DNA of 64,000 bases from Bacteroidota bacterium (GTDB lineage Bacteria > Bacteroidota > Rhodothermia > JANXDC01): positions 1-64,000 of the forward strand of contig JANXDC010000003.1 in NCBI GenBank assembly GCA_025059945.1, given 5' to 3'. The notes below the pieces were generated by a model, which saw only the letters and a program-made list of their open reading frames with translations, was not told the DNA's origin and did no database searches. Both the position numbers and the translations under genes were made by a program. This document shows positions 9,050 through 18,049 of this stretch, piece after piece (position 1 is the stretch's first letter; the number at the start of each line of letters is the position of its first letter).

Positions 9050-9891
9050 ACCTACCCTCCCCGAACGGGAAACCCCTCTCTGGCATCCCGGCTCCAGAGG
9101 CCGGCACCGGCGCACGGATAGAGAAGCGGAGAAGAAGTTCGCGCCATTTGGATGCCAAAGTGCAGGTGAGGCTCCCTAAAATGCCCCGAGGTACCGCACC
9201 CCCCATAAGCTGCTCCTGCCCCACGCGCTCTCCCGGCCGCACGCGCACGCTCCCCCGGTGCAGATGGGCAAGCAGGCTATGCTCCCGCTTGCCGTGTCGG
9301 ATGATCATGTATTTGCCCAGTATTACTTCAAACGAAAGGATCGATCACCTCAGGCCGGGGGCAGTCGGGATGCCGGTTTTCGACGGCCACCGCCGCGCCG
9401 TCTGCGAGGTCCAGAACCGGAGCGCAGAGGGCGTAGTAATCCCCAGGGCGCCACCTCTTGTTGCGGTGGCTTTTGCCATGCGCATCCCGAATGAGCACAT
9501 CGTAGGCGTAACGCTGTCCGAGTAGCTCCCAAGAGCGAAACGTATCCGGATCGGGACCGCCGTTCTACGCATACCAGTGACCCCGAAAGGGGAGGCCATA
9601 GGAGGCCTCCTGCTGGTAGGTCTGCGAGGTGGGTATGCGAAAGCGGTAGCGCACTAGCACCGCAAACTGAAGCAACTGCTGCACCAGAATAGGCGGGGAA
9701 GCCCGGCAGCTAGGGCAGGTTCGGATAGGTCCCGGCGGCGCAGAGTTTTTAAGAAAGCCCTCAGCCGAAGCAGGACCCACGTTAGCACAAACAGGTCGGT
9801 GGCAATCCAGGCCGCCTCCAGGGCCCGCACTGCACGCCTGGCGGGCCAAAGCCAGAAAAAAGGCTAAACGAAAGAAAACCCTAGAACGCAA
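9050..9891 (-). pseudogene. Broken M23-family (LytM-like) peptidase
   Basis: Homology can be read through three minus-strand frames. An N-terminal hydrophobic leader (MRSRVFFRLAFFLALARQA, from 9891) is followed by YRFRIPTSQTYQQEASYGLP and WELLGQRYAYDVLIRDAHGK. Next come VLDLADGAAVAVENRHPD, IIRHGKREHSLLAHLHRGSV with RVRPGERVGQEQL, and finally CGTSGHFREPHLHFGIQM, which carries the HxH zinc motif of M23 enzymes. At least three frame changes (near 9565, 9320 and 9205) and in-frame stops separate these pieces, so no intact enzyme is made. Intact relatives cleave cell-wall peptide bridges or act as regulators of such enzymes. Confidence 0.75.
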
Positions 9892-9964
9892 GATCCCTTA
9901 AGACCCCCCCAACCTTGCCCGATGCTCATGCGGCACGTTCTGGCCTTCCTTGGCAAGCCAAAAG

Positions 9965-9992
9965 GTAAGGGGGCCTCTCAGGGGCCCCCTTC
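9965..9992 (-). terminator. Terminator after the Oar-like receptor gene
   Basis: AAGGGGGCC at 9967-9975 pairs with GGCCCCCTT at 9983-9991 around a 7-base loop. On the minus strand it is followed by ACCTTTTGG, a weak T tract. It lies 23 bases beyond the receptor stop codon. Confidence 0.7.
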
Positions 9993-10014
9993 CCGGCTCA
10001 TTTTGCCACCCTTC

Positions 10015-13000
10015 CTAGAAGGCGATCCGCAGTCCGAGCTGAGCCTGCCAGCGCGAGCTCAAGTCCACGTCCGGGGTAAAAGACTGCGTGAGCGGCTTTC
10101 CGTCTCGATACGGGAAGCTGAAGACGGGCACCCCGTCGGGATCGACGCGCACAAACTGAATCGGGCTTGTCGTGATGGGCCGATAGACCACACCCCAGTT
10201 GGAGTTGAGCAGGTTGCCGAAGTTGATGAGGTCCAACGACACCTCTACCGATGTTCGGCGGCCTGCTATGGGGACGTAGAAGGCCTGCTTGATGCTCACG
10301 TCTACTCGATTGACCCAAGGCGTTGTGGCGCCCCCTCGTTCGGCGTACTTGCCGCGACGCGTCTTCAAGTAGGAATCCTGCTCGATGAACGCGTTGAGCT
10401 CGCGCCAGGCCTGGGCCGCGTCGGCCTGCCCCGTGCTGGGCACAAGCCGGATCTCGCTCGCATCCCGGGGCACGTAGATGAGGTCGTTGCCCGCGATGCC
10501 GTCGCCGTTCATGTCCCCGCCGTAGACATAGGAGAAGTTCGAACCCGAGCCTCCGACCCAGACCACCGAAAGCGTTGTGCCCGATAGCCCGAAGGCCTCT
10601 AGCCGGTAGTTAACCAGCCCCACGAGGCGGTGCCGCTGGTCGTAGACGGAGTATCCCAGCACGGGCTCATTGGGGTTCGTATAAATTTGGTTATTGAACC
10701 AAGCCGTCGCGGCGATTGCGCTCGTAGAGGAGGTCAGATCGCGCGCCTTCCCGTGCGTATACGAGAAGCGCCCATAAAGCCCGCGCAAAGGCCCACCGGT
10801 AAAGAGTTTCTCCAGCTGGGCCGTGAGGAAGTATTGATAGCCCTGGCTGGTGTTGTCCAGTACGATGGCGTTGGTGACGCTGGAGTTGATCCGGTTGGCC
10901 GCAGCGCTGCCGGCAAAGCGCGGCCGGCGGTCAGGGCCGTTGAAGGTCCCGATCGGATCCCGGAAATTGGCGTCCCAATGGAAGACAGCGTTGATGTCCT
11001 CGGTGTAGATTCCCTCCAGGGTGGCGATCACGTCACCGGGCAGGCGCACATCCAGGGCTAGGTTGGTGCGCCAGACCTGCGGGAATTTGAAATTCTCGGC
11101 CGTCACGTTGATGAGCACCGTGGGGGGAGCTTGCGGGTTGGCCGGAATATAGGTGCGACGGTCTGGGCTGAAGACGATTTGGCGGTTGTCACCGGGGTTG
11201 CGCAGCACGAAGAAGCGGTTGTTGATCTGCGCGCTGGGCGCGGAGACGAACGTTTCCCCGAGCAAGAGGCCGTTGTTGGAAGCCTGATTCGAGACCCACA
11301 CGAACGGGATCTTGCCCGTAAAGATGCCCGTGCCGCCGCGCAGCTGCAGACGCCTATTGGCCCAGACATCCCAGTTGAAGCCCAACCGGGGCGACCACAG
11401 GGGGGTGGCTTTGGGCAGCCGACCTGTATCGATCTTTAGACCCCGGGCGAAGGTGAGCTGGGCTACGCGCTCGTTGGTCTGTAGCTTGTTAAGGAAGATC
11501 GGCATATCCACGCGCAGGCCTAGCGTCAGGCGCAAGTTGTTCAGCACGCGCCATTCGTCCTGCGCGTAAGCGCCAAACTGCCAGGCGCGGATCTTGGCTA
11601 TTGGCACCTCACCGCCTGGCAGGAGCGAATACTGCAAACGGAAGACACGCGGCTGCGGCACGTTCGAGGCGGTGGGATTGGGCGCGTTGATGTGCTCTAG
11701 AAAATCCTGCGCCGAACGGAACACGTAGTAGCCGTACCACCAGGGCGTAAACCAGTTGTCCGTGGCGTAGATCTCGTTCGACGTCCCCACCGTGATCGTG
11801 TGCCGGCCCAGAAAAGCCGAGAAGTTATTGGCCAGCTGCCAGATGTTCGTATTGAGCCGGTTGTTGGCCGTAAACGGCTCATAACCAAAAGAGGTCATCG
11901 TCGTGGAGGGGTTGCTCAGGATGTCCACCAGCGGGAAGGGATCCGAGAAGGCCTTCCGGAAATCGCGCAACGCCGTAAAACCTACGGTGAACTGGTTGGC
12001 GTAGCGGTTGCCAAAGGTGGAGTTGAGCTGCAAGATGGCCGAATAGGCGTCGTTGTTGATGTTGTAGTTGACGCGCGAAAAGGGCACCGTGTTGGGTCCG
12101 TTCTGGCGGCCGCCGATGGAGCCGGAGTTCGATATGGGGATGTCCCGGAAGGAGTTGAGGTAATTGAGCCGCAGCGTGGCCCGATGCGTGAGGCCTAGGT
12201 TCCAGTCGAGCTTAAGGGTCAGATTCTCACTGGCGGAGTTCAAGTCATATGGGTCCCAAGAGCCCGGATCGTAGTTGAACTTCTGCAGGAGCGCGTTACG
12301 AAGCTGCTCCAGCACGGCGCGGTCGACCGCGGCCACGTCCGGACCCGTCTCCGTGGGGCTGGTGCGGGGGCGGAAGGTGGCGCCAGGGTCAACGCGGCGG
12401 CGGATCTCGCCGTTGGCGAAGAAAAACAGCCGGCCGCGCACAATGGGCCCTCCAATGGCTACGCCCGTCTGGCGCTCCGAGAAGCGCACCGGGGCCACCT
12501 GGGCGTCGGCTACGCGCTCAGAGACGAAGTCTTCGTTCTTGACGTAAGAGTAGGCGGAGGCCTTAAACTCGTTCGTACCTGAGCGGGTGACCACGTTAAT
12601 GCCCGCCCCCGTAAAAGATCCCTGCCGCACGTCGTAGGGCGCGATATCCACGGTAATCTGCTCGATCGCCTCCGGAGAGATGACCTGGGCCCGCGTTTGC
12701 CCCCCCACTTCGGAGGCGAGTCCAAAGACGTTGTTCAGCACCGAACCGTCGATCGAGATGTTGTTATACAGATTGTTCCGACCGGCAAAGGAGTTGAAGC
12801 CGGTTGTCTGAGGCGTGAGCCGGGTGAAGTCCGAAAGAGCCCGGTTGATCGTGGGCAACCGCTCGAGCTGCTCCCGACTGAAAAACGTCTGGGCGCCGGT
12901 GCGGTCCGGATTGATCACGCCCAGGCGCTCTCCCGTGACAACGACCTCTCCAGCCTGCACGGCCGCCTCCACCAGGCGAAAGTTGAGCTCTAGATCCTGG

Positions 13001-13296
13001 CCTACTACGAGCTCTATACCGGAGCGTTCTTCGGTCCGATATCCCACAAAGGAGACCCGCACGGTGTAGGGGCCGCCAGGCCTAAGGCCGGTTAAATTGT
13101 AGCGGCCGTCTGCGCGCGTAGCCGTCCCATACTGCGTACCAGAGGGCAGGTGCACCGCCACGACGTTCGCGCCCGGTAGCGCCTCCCCGCGCTGATCTAA
13201 GACCCGTCCACTGATGGCGGAGGTGGTCACCACCTGCGCCCACAGGATCTGACAGAAACCCAGCACAATAGCGGCAGTTGATAGCCAACGTAACAT
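10015..13296 (-). CDS. Oar-like TonB-dependent receptor
   Basis: 1093 residues from the ATG at 13296, chosen because it follows AAAAGGGAG and starts a signal peptide (MLRWLSTAAIVLGFCQILWAQ). A carboxypeptidase regulatory-like domain comes first (about 25-110: ISGRVLDQRGEALPGANVVA), then GEVVVTGERLG, a plug with NNLYNNISIDGSVLNNVFGL and QITVDIAPYDVRQGSFTGAG, and a large barrel closing with SRWQAQLGLRIAF. The plug wording (NISIDG, DIAPYDVRQGGF-like) is that of Oar-type receptors, which are linked to export or uptake of proteins and protease secretion rather than SusC glycan import. It has no SusD partner. A candidate promoter lies at 13327-13356. It is divergent from the dipeptidyl-peptidase gene. 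Confidence 0.93.
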   Translation of the reverse strand: MLRWLSTAAIVLGFCQILWAQVVTTSAISGRVLDQRGEALPGANVVAVHLPSGTQYGTATRADGRYNLTGLRPGGPYTVRVSFVGYRTEERSGIELVVGQDLELNFRLVEAAVQAGEVVVTGERLGVINPDRTGAQTFFSREQLERLPTINRALSDFTRLTPQTTGFNSFAGRNNLYNNISIDGSVLNNVFGLASEVGGQTRAQVISPEAIEQITVDIAPYDVRQGSFTGAGINVVTRSGTNEFKASAYSYVKNEDFVSERVADAQVAPVRFSERQTGVAIGGPIVRGRLFFFANGEIRRRVDPGATFRPRTSPTETGPDVAAVDRAVLEQLRNALLQKFNYDPGSWDPYDLNSASENLTLKLDWNLGLTHRATLRLNYLNSFRDIPISNSGSIGGRQNGPNTVPFSRVNYNINNDAYSAILQLNSTFGNRYANQFTVGFTALRDFRKAFSDPFPLVDILSNPSTTMTSFGYEPFTANNRLNTNIWQLANNFSAFLGRHTITVGTSNEIYATDNWFTPWWYGYYVFRSAQDFLEHINAPNPTASNVPQPRVFRLQYSLLPGGEVPIAKIRAWQFGAYAQDEWRVLNNLRLTLGLRVDMPIFLNKLQTNERVAQLTFARGLKIDTGRLPKATPLWSPRLGFNWDVWANRRLQLRGGTGIFTGKIPFVWVSNQASNNGLLLGETFVSAPSAQINNRFFVLRNPGDNRQIVFSPDRRTYIPANPQAPPTVLINVTAENFKFPQVWRTNLALDVRLPGDVIATLEGIYTEDINAVFHWDANFRDPIGTFNGPDRRPRFAGSAAANRINSSVTNAIVLDNTSQGYQYFLTAQLEKLFTGGPLRGLYGRFSYTHGKARDLTSSTSAIAATAWFNNQIYTNPNEPVLGYSVYDQRHRLVGLVNYRLEAFGLSGTTLSVVWVGGSGSNFSYVYGGDMNGDGIAGNDLIYVPRDASEIRLVPSTGQADAAQAWRELNAFIEQDSYLKTRRGKYAERGGATTPWVNRVDVSIKQAFYVPIAGRRTSVEVSLDLINFGNLLNSNWGVVYRPITTSPIQFVRVDPDGVPVFSFPYRDGKPLTQSFTPDVDLSSRWQAQLGLRIAF

Positions 13297-13326
13297 GGCA
13301 CTTGCTCCCTTTTCTGTGAGCCGCGG

Positions 13327-13356
13327 CAAGATACAAAGCGCCCGCGGACGGGAAAA
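13327..13356 (-). promoter_or_regulatory. Candidate Bacteroidota-type promoter for the Oar-like receptor
   Basis: On the minus strand TTTT, 19 bases, then TATCTTG (13333 down to 13327). This fits the TTTG-N19-21-TA-N2-TTTG pattern of the Bacteroidota primary sigma factor with mismatches. It lies 31 bases upstream of the start codon. Confidence 0.45.
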
Positions 13357-13439
13357 AGGGGCAACAGAAGTTTAACCTTGGCTGCGTCGAGATGTCCACG
13401 GAGCGTATCTTGGGGGCGAACGCATGATGGGAGGAGCCT

Positions 13440-15644
13440 ATGTGCGGGCTACGCTACCTGGTGGGAATCGGGGTTCTGCTGGGGGCGAGCTTAGGGGTAT
13501 CGGCGCAGGAGCGGCTGAGCGTGCCCCTGATCTTCGGCTCTGGCGCCTTCGCCGCGCAGGAGCTGCGCGGCTTTCAGTGGAGCGCCGACGGACGGGCCTA
13601 CTACGTGCTTGAACCGGATCGCGAAAGCGGGCTAGCCGAGCTGTGGGCCGTGGAGCTAGCCACAGGCGCCAGAAAGCGCCTCGTAGCGGCCGCGCAACTT
13701 GAACCCGAGGGCGAAGCGCGGCGCATCCGCATCTGGGATTACCAGCTCAGCCCCGACGGCCGACGCGTGCTGCTGTATACGGATGCGCAGCAGGTCTGGC
13801 GTCAGTTTACAAAGGGCAAGTACTACGTCTTTGAGCTGGATTCCGGACGCCTTTGGCCGCTGAGCCGCCAAGCGGGCTGGCAACAGTTCGCCAAGTTCTC
13901 CCCCGACGGCCGGCGGATCGGCTTCGTGCGCGAACACAACCTGTTTGTCGTCGACGTACAGACGCGCCAAGAGACGCAGCTCACCTTCGATGGATCCGAG
14001 ACGGTCATCAACGGCACCTTCGACTGGGTCTACGAAGAGGAACTGGATCTGCGCGACGGCTGGCGTTGGAGCCCTGATGGCGAGCACATCGCCTTCTGGC
14101 GCCTAGATCAGAGCCACGTGAAGGTATACCACCTGCTCGACAACCTGGGGGATTACTCCCAGATCAAGGCCATCCGATATCCCAAAGCCGGCGAGGAAAA
14201 CGCTCGGGTGCAGATCGGAGTCATCGAGCTGCGTACGCGCGCCATCCGGTGGATGGACTTGGGCTCCGATCCGGACATCTACATCGCGCGCATGGATTGG
14301 ACACCGCTTCCCAATACGCTATACGTGCAGCGGCTCAACCGGCAGCAAAACCGCCTGGAGCTGCTCTTTTACGACGCAAACACCGGTCAGGGACGCCTGA
14401 TCCTGGAGGAGCGCTCCCCTACGTGGATCGACGTGCACGATGAGCTGCTCTTCCTGCCCTCGCGTCGGGCCTTCTTGTGGGCTTCGGAGCGCACCGGCTG
14501 GCGGCACCTGTATCTGTACGACCTTGAGGGCCGGCTGCTGCGTCCGCTCACGCAGGGGGAATACGAGGTGTTTTTAGCCGGGGTCGACGAGCGACGAGGG
14601 TGGGTCTATTACACCTCCACGGAGGTCTCCCCTCTGGAGCGACACCCGTTTCGCACGAGCCTAGACGGCCGCCTGCGACCGGAACGGCTCTCCACGGAGC
14701 CCGGCACCTATGGCCTAAGCCTCTCCCCAACGGGGGAATACTACCGGATCACGCATTCCGGCTTCACCCGTCCGCCCCAGAGCTGGCTTGTCCGGTTTGA
14801 CGGGCGCCAGCGCCGCCTGCTTTACGACAACGCGGCCTTGCGGGAAGACCTGACCCGATATCGGATGAGCCAGCCTGTATTCTTCCGCTTTCGAACTCGA
14901 GATGGCGTGGAGCTGAACGGATGGATGATCCGGCCCGCGGATTTCGACAGTACCCGACGCTATCCCGTGGTGATGTATGTCTACGGTGGCCCCAACTCGC
15001 AAACCGTGCGCAACGCCTGGGGCGGAGCCAATTACCTGTGGCACCAGATGCTGGCCAACGAAGAGGGGTTTATCGTGGTCTCCGTAGACGGCCGCGGCAC
15101 AGGGGCCCGGGGACGAGCCTTTCGGGACCTCATATACCGGAATCTGGGCCATTGGGAGGTACACGACCAGCTGGAGGCCAACCGCTACCTGCGGAGCCTG
15201 CCGTACGTGGACAGCACCCGAATCGGCATCTGGGGATGGAGCTACGGGGGATACGTAACAGCCCTGGCACTTACCACCACGGGCCGCGCCTTCCGATGCG
15301 GGATCGCCGGCGCGCCCGTGCTGCATTGGCGGTTTTACGACACGATCTACACGGAACGCTACATGGATACCCCCCAACGCAACCCCGAGGGCTACGCGCG
15401 CAGCGCGCCTCTGACACACGCAGAACGCCTAGAGGTGCCCATTCTGATCATCCACGGAGACCAAGACGACAACGTGCACCCGCAGCATTCCCTGCAGTTC
15501 ATCCACCGGCTGCAGCAGCTCAACAAAACCTTTGAATTCATGTACTACCCAGGCCAGCGCCACGGCGTGCTCGGACCGCAACGGGTGCATTTGTATACGA
15601 TGATGACGGACTTCTTCCGTCGACACCTAAAAACAGGCTCCTAA
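13440..15644 (+). CDS. Dipeptidyl-peptidase IV-like serine peptidase (S9)
   Basis: 734 residues. A signal peptide (MCGLRYLVGIGVLLGASLGVSAQ) points to export. Residues of about 60-470 form the eight-bladed propeller of DPP IV enzymes, including FDWVYEEELDLRDGWRWSPD, the Glu-Glu motif that binds the substrate N-terminus. The alpha/beta-hydrolase domain follows (PVVMYVYGGPNSQTVRNAW), with the nucleophile in GIWGWSYGGY, the acidic residue in HGDQDDNVH and the catalytic His in YPGQRHGV. All key residues are present. It would remove X-Pro or X-Ala dipeptides from peptides in the periplasm, matching the two M14 peptidases and histidine-degradation genes nearby. The start follows GGGAGGAG. Confidence 0.95.
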   Translation: MCGLRYLVGIGVLLGASLGVSAQERLSVPLIFGSGAFAAQELRGFQWSADGRAYYVLEPDRESGLAELWAVELATGARKRLVAAAQLEPEGEARRIRIWDYQLSPDGRRVLLYTDAQQVWRQFTKGKYYVFELDSGRLWPLSRQAGWQQFAKFSPDGRRIGFVREHNLFVVDVQTRQETQLTFDGSETVINGTFDWVYEEELDLRDGWRWSPDGEHIAFWRLDQSHVKVYHLLDNLGDYSQIKAIRYPKAGEENARVQIGVIELRTRAIRWMDLGSDPDIYIARMDWTPLPNTLYVQRLNRQQNRLELLFYDANTGQGRLILEERSPTWIDVHDELLFLPSRRAFLWASERTGWRHLYLYDLEGRLLRPLTQGEYEVFLAGVDERRGWVYYTSTEVSPLERHPFRTSLDGRLRPERLSTEPGTYGLSLSPTGEYYRITHSGFTRPPQSWLVRFDGRQRRLLYDNAALREDLTRYRMSQPVFFRFRTRDGVELNGWMIRPADFDSTRRYPVVMYVYGGPNSQTVRNAWGGANYLWHQMLANEEGFIVVSVDGRGTGARGRAFRDLIYRNLGHWEVHDQLEANRYLRSLPYVDSTRIGIWGWSYGGYVTALALTTTGRAFRCGIAGAPVLHWRFYDTIYTERYMDTPQRNPEGYARSAPLTHAERLEVPILIIHGDQDDNVHPQHSLQFIHRLQQLNKTFEFMYYPGQRHGVLGPQRVHLYTMMTDFFRRHLKTGS

Positions 15645-15647
15645 GGG

Positions 15648-15680
15648 GCCCGCCTCTTGATGGGGCGGGCTCGGGTTTTG
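15648..15680 (+). terminator. Terminator after the dipeptidyl-peptidase gene
   Basis: GCCCGCC at 15648-15654 pairs with GGCGGGC at 15664-15670, followed by TCGGGTTTTG. The stem starts 4 bases after the stop codon. Confidence 0.65.
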
Positions 15681-15774
15681 AGGAGAGGCGCCGACGCTGC
15701 CACCGCCGCGCTGTGGGTGTGGCTATCTTTTGCGCATCGCCGCTTGCGGAACCCTCCCGCGATTGCGGGAGGGG

Positions 15775-17025
15775 TTATCGGGGAAGCAGGCCCAATATGC
15801 CTAAAAAGAGCCGCCAAAGGCCCCGAAGTCGGCTCGGTTGGGTGGCGGCGGAAGAGTCGGTCTCGTGAGCCGCCGTAATGGCCCCTTGGCGCCTGGCCTG
15901 CTGATCCTGAGCCCGAAGGGCGGCCAGAACCCGATCCGCTTGCTCAGGCTGCCCCATCGCACGCAGGGCTTCGGCTAGCAGAAGCACCAACGCACCCTGA
16001 CCTCGCAGGCGGGCTCCGGGTTGCTCCAAGAAGGCCAACAGCTCCCGCACCGCCTCGGGATGACCCTGGGCCAGCAGCCATCGGGCGGCCTTTCGGTAAG
16101 CGGCGGGCTGCGCTCGCTTGCGAGCCCATTGTGTCCACAGAGAGAGGGCCTCCTCATGACGGCCGGCCTTCAGATAACGCTCGGCCCAATAGGCCACGGC
16201 GGCCGAATCCCCCTCAAGCAGCAGATCCGGAGACGGAGCCAATAGGCTCAGCTCCACCTGAACTGCCCACCCCTCTTGGCCGGCGCTTCGTAGGGCGGCA
16301 AGCGCCCTTTGAATCCGCTCAGGACTTCGGACCGAATCGGGCATGTCGAGCAGATAAGTCCGTAGCCCCTCAGGTTCCACCTGGGCTAGCCAGCTTATCA
16401 GGCGCTGCTCTGCAGCCGGCTCCCGCAGGGCCCAGCTGCCCACAAGCCGAAGGGCCGCGCTCTGCCAAAGAATGGCTTGCGCGCGGTCTAGCTTCGCCCA
16501 GCGCCCGCCCAAAGCCCACAGTAGATCGGCCCGTTGGGGGTGGAATACGGAATCCGGTTCGGATATGAGAGCGAAGCGCAGCGCTCCCGATAGGACCTCC
16601 AGAGCCCAACGGCGCACCTGCTGTGGGCTCTCCTCCCAGAGCGCCTCCCAGTCGGCAAACCACCTTAGCCCCTCGCCCCGCCGATAGCCCGCGGATATGA
16701 CCCAGGAGGCGGCCGCAAACCAGCGGCGCACAAGCGCCGAATCCCCCATCGTCCGGATGCGTTCAGCCGGAACCTGGTGCAGCGCCTCGCCTTCGCGCCC
16801 CGTCCAGCAGGCGGCCTCCAGGGCCAAGGCGGAGGCCGCCCGCTCTAAATCGAGCTCCCCGGCGGAGCGCGCCTGCTGCGCCACCTGTAGGGCCAACTTG
16901 TAGGCGTCGGCCCATCGGTTGAAGAAGCGCGCGCGCTGCGCCTCCAACCACAGGGAATCGAGCTCCTGAGCCAGCGCCCCCGCGGAGCTCAGTAGCAAGG
17001 CTAAACCTGAAAACATGATGCGCAC
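15775..17025 (-). CDS. Exported helical-repeat (TPR-like) protein
   Basis: About 416 residues from a GTG at 17025, chosen because GCGGAGG precedes it and because the product then begins with a signal peptide (VRIMFSGLALLLSSAGALAQ); an ATG three codons later is an alternative. The rest is almost entirely alpha-helical and rich in Ala, Leu, Trp and Arg, with repeated helix pairs such as RARFFNRWADAYKLALQVAQ and AERYLKAGRHEEALSLWTQW, the pattern of TPR repeats. The C-terminus is a short hydrophobic helix (LWRLFLGILGLLPR). No catalytic motif is visible. It lies 61 bases past HutG on the same strand and may be read from the same transcript. Role unknown; such proteins usually scaffold complexes. 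Confidence 0.7.
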   Translation of the reverse strand: MRIMFSGLALLLSSAGALAQELDSLWLEAQRARFFNRWADAYKLALQVAQQARSAGELDLERAASALALEAACWTGREGEALHQVPAERIRTMGDSALVRRWFAAASWVISAGYRRGEGLRWFADWEALWEESPQQVRRWALEVLSGALRFALISEPDSVFHPQRADLLWALGGRWAKLDRAQAILWQSAALRLVGSWALREPAAEQRLISWLAQVEPEGLRTYLLDMPDSVRSPERIQRALAALRSAGQEGWAVQVELSLLAPSPDLLLEGDSAAVAYWAERYLKAGRHEEALSLWTQWARKRAQPAAYRKAARWLLAQGHPEAVRELLAFLEQPGARLRGQGALVLLLAEALRAMGQPEQADRVLAALRAQDQQARRQGAITAAHETDSSAATQPSRLRGLWRLFLGILGLLPR

Positions 17026-17086
17026 GGGGCCTCCGCGGTTGGTTATATGTAGTAATGAACCAAAATCCATGCCGTGGCTGCAGACC

Positions 17087-18049
17087 TCACCCTCGTCCCC
17101 AACGCGCCGCCAGGCCCTGCACGAAGGACCACAGGATCAGGGCGCTCAGGCGGGCCGTCTGGCCGTCTCGATCCAGAGGAGGTGAGCATTCGACGAGCTC
17201 GAAGCTGGAGACGGCCGGATGCCGACCGCAGCGACAGGCGAAGGATACGGCCCATTCGGCCGATAGCCCCACAGGCGATGGAGCGCTCACCCCGGGGGCG
17301 TCGGCCTGCCGGATGCTGTCCAAGTCGAAGGACACAAGGATTGGGGCCGGGGTCTCGTCCAGAAACGTCCAGTCTTCGTTTCCCATCAGCGCGTCCCACC
17401 AGTGGACAAGCCCTCCGCGTTCCCGCACGTAGGCGACATGGTGTTCGGACACGGCCTGCCGTTGGGCCCCCAGGACCCGGTATTGCTGTACGCAGGCGGC
17501 CGGATGCTCAAGAGCCTCCCGGAAGGGCGAGCCGCTGTGGGGACGTCCTTCGCGCAGGGGCCTGACGTCAAGATGTTGATCGACGTTGAGCAGGCTCACC
17601 CGGCGGCCTGAGCGCACATACCCCAGAAAGTGCCCGAAGGCCGTCTCGTGCCCCCCGCCGAGCACAATCGGGATGAGGCCCTCGGCGAGCAGGGCCGCGA
17701 TCAGGGCGGCCAAGCGCTCCCGGTCCGCCTCCAGGGAGGTGCCGACCGAGAGGTCTCCCAGGTCCATGGTGCGCTCCCAGACCGAGCTTGCCGAGGCGGG
17801 CGTCATCCGATACAGCCAGCGTCGGATCTCCGAGGGGGCCTGGGCGGCTCCGGCTCGGCCCTGATTGCGTCGTATGCCTTCGTCCACGGGGAAGCCCACC
17901 AGGGCTACCCGATAGAGGGTCCAGTTAAACGGGCGCCCGTCGAATCGGTGCAACAGATGCCCCACGCGCCGATCGGCGGCCTCCTGAACCCGAGGTATAA
18001 GCTCCGGCCCCACGGGTCGTAGTTCAGCAAACGGGATCGAGCTGGCCAT
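17087..18049 (-). CDS. hutG: Formimidoylglutamase
   Basis: 320 residues of the ureohydrolase (arginase) superfamily. Metal-binding motifs are VLGGGHETAFGH (about 130), LLNVDQHLDVRPL (about 155, variant of the usual Asp-x-His-x-Asp with Gln for Ala) and SFDLDSIRQADAPGVSAPSP (about 245). The SFDLDS and GVSAPSP wording is that of formimidoylglutamases, which hydrolyse N-formimidoyl-L-glutamate to glutamate and formamide, the last step of one histidine-degradation route. The gene overlaps the 3' end of hutI by 26 bases, so translation is probably coupled. HutH and HutU are not in the window. Confidence 0.9.
   Translation of the reverse strand: MASSIPFAELRPVGPELIPRVQEAADRRVGHLLHRFDGRPFNWTLYRVALVGFPVDEGIRRNQGRAGAAQAPSEIRRWLYRMTPASASSVWERTMDLGDLSVGTSLEADRERLAALIAALLAEGLIPIVLGGGHETAFGHFLGYVRSGRRVSLLNVDQHLDVRPLREGRPHSGSPFREALEHPAACVQQYRVLGAQRQAVSEHHVAYVRERGGLVHWWDALMGNEDWTFLDETPAPILVSFDLDSIRQADAPGVSAPSPVGLSAEWAVSFACRCGRHPAVSSFELVECSPPLDRDGQTARLSALILWSFVQGLAARWGRG

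Noticed and set aside
8476-9525. Long open frame of 349 codons on the plus strand
   Set aside because: Antisense to the SusC 5' end and the M23 remnant, no ribosome-binding site, unnatural Arg/Pro/Ser-rich product; long stop-free antisense frames are expected in GC-rich DNA.
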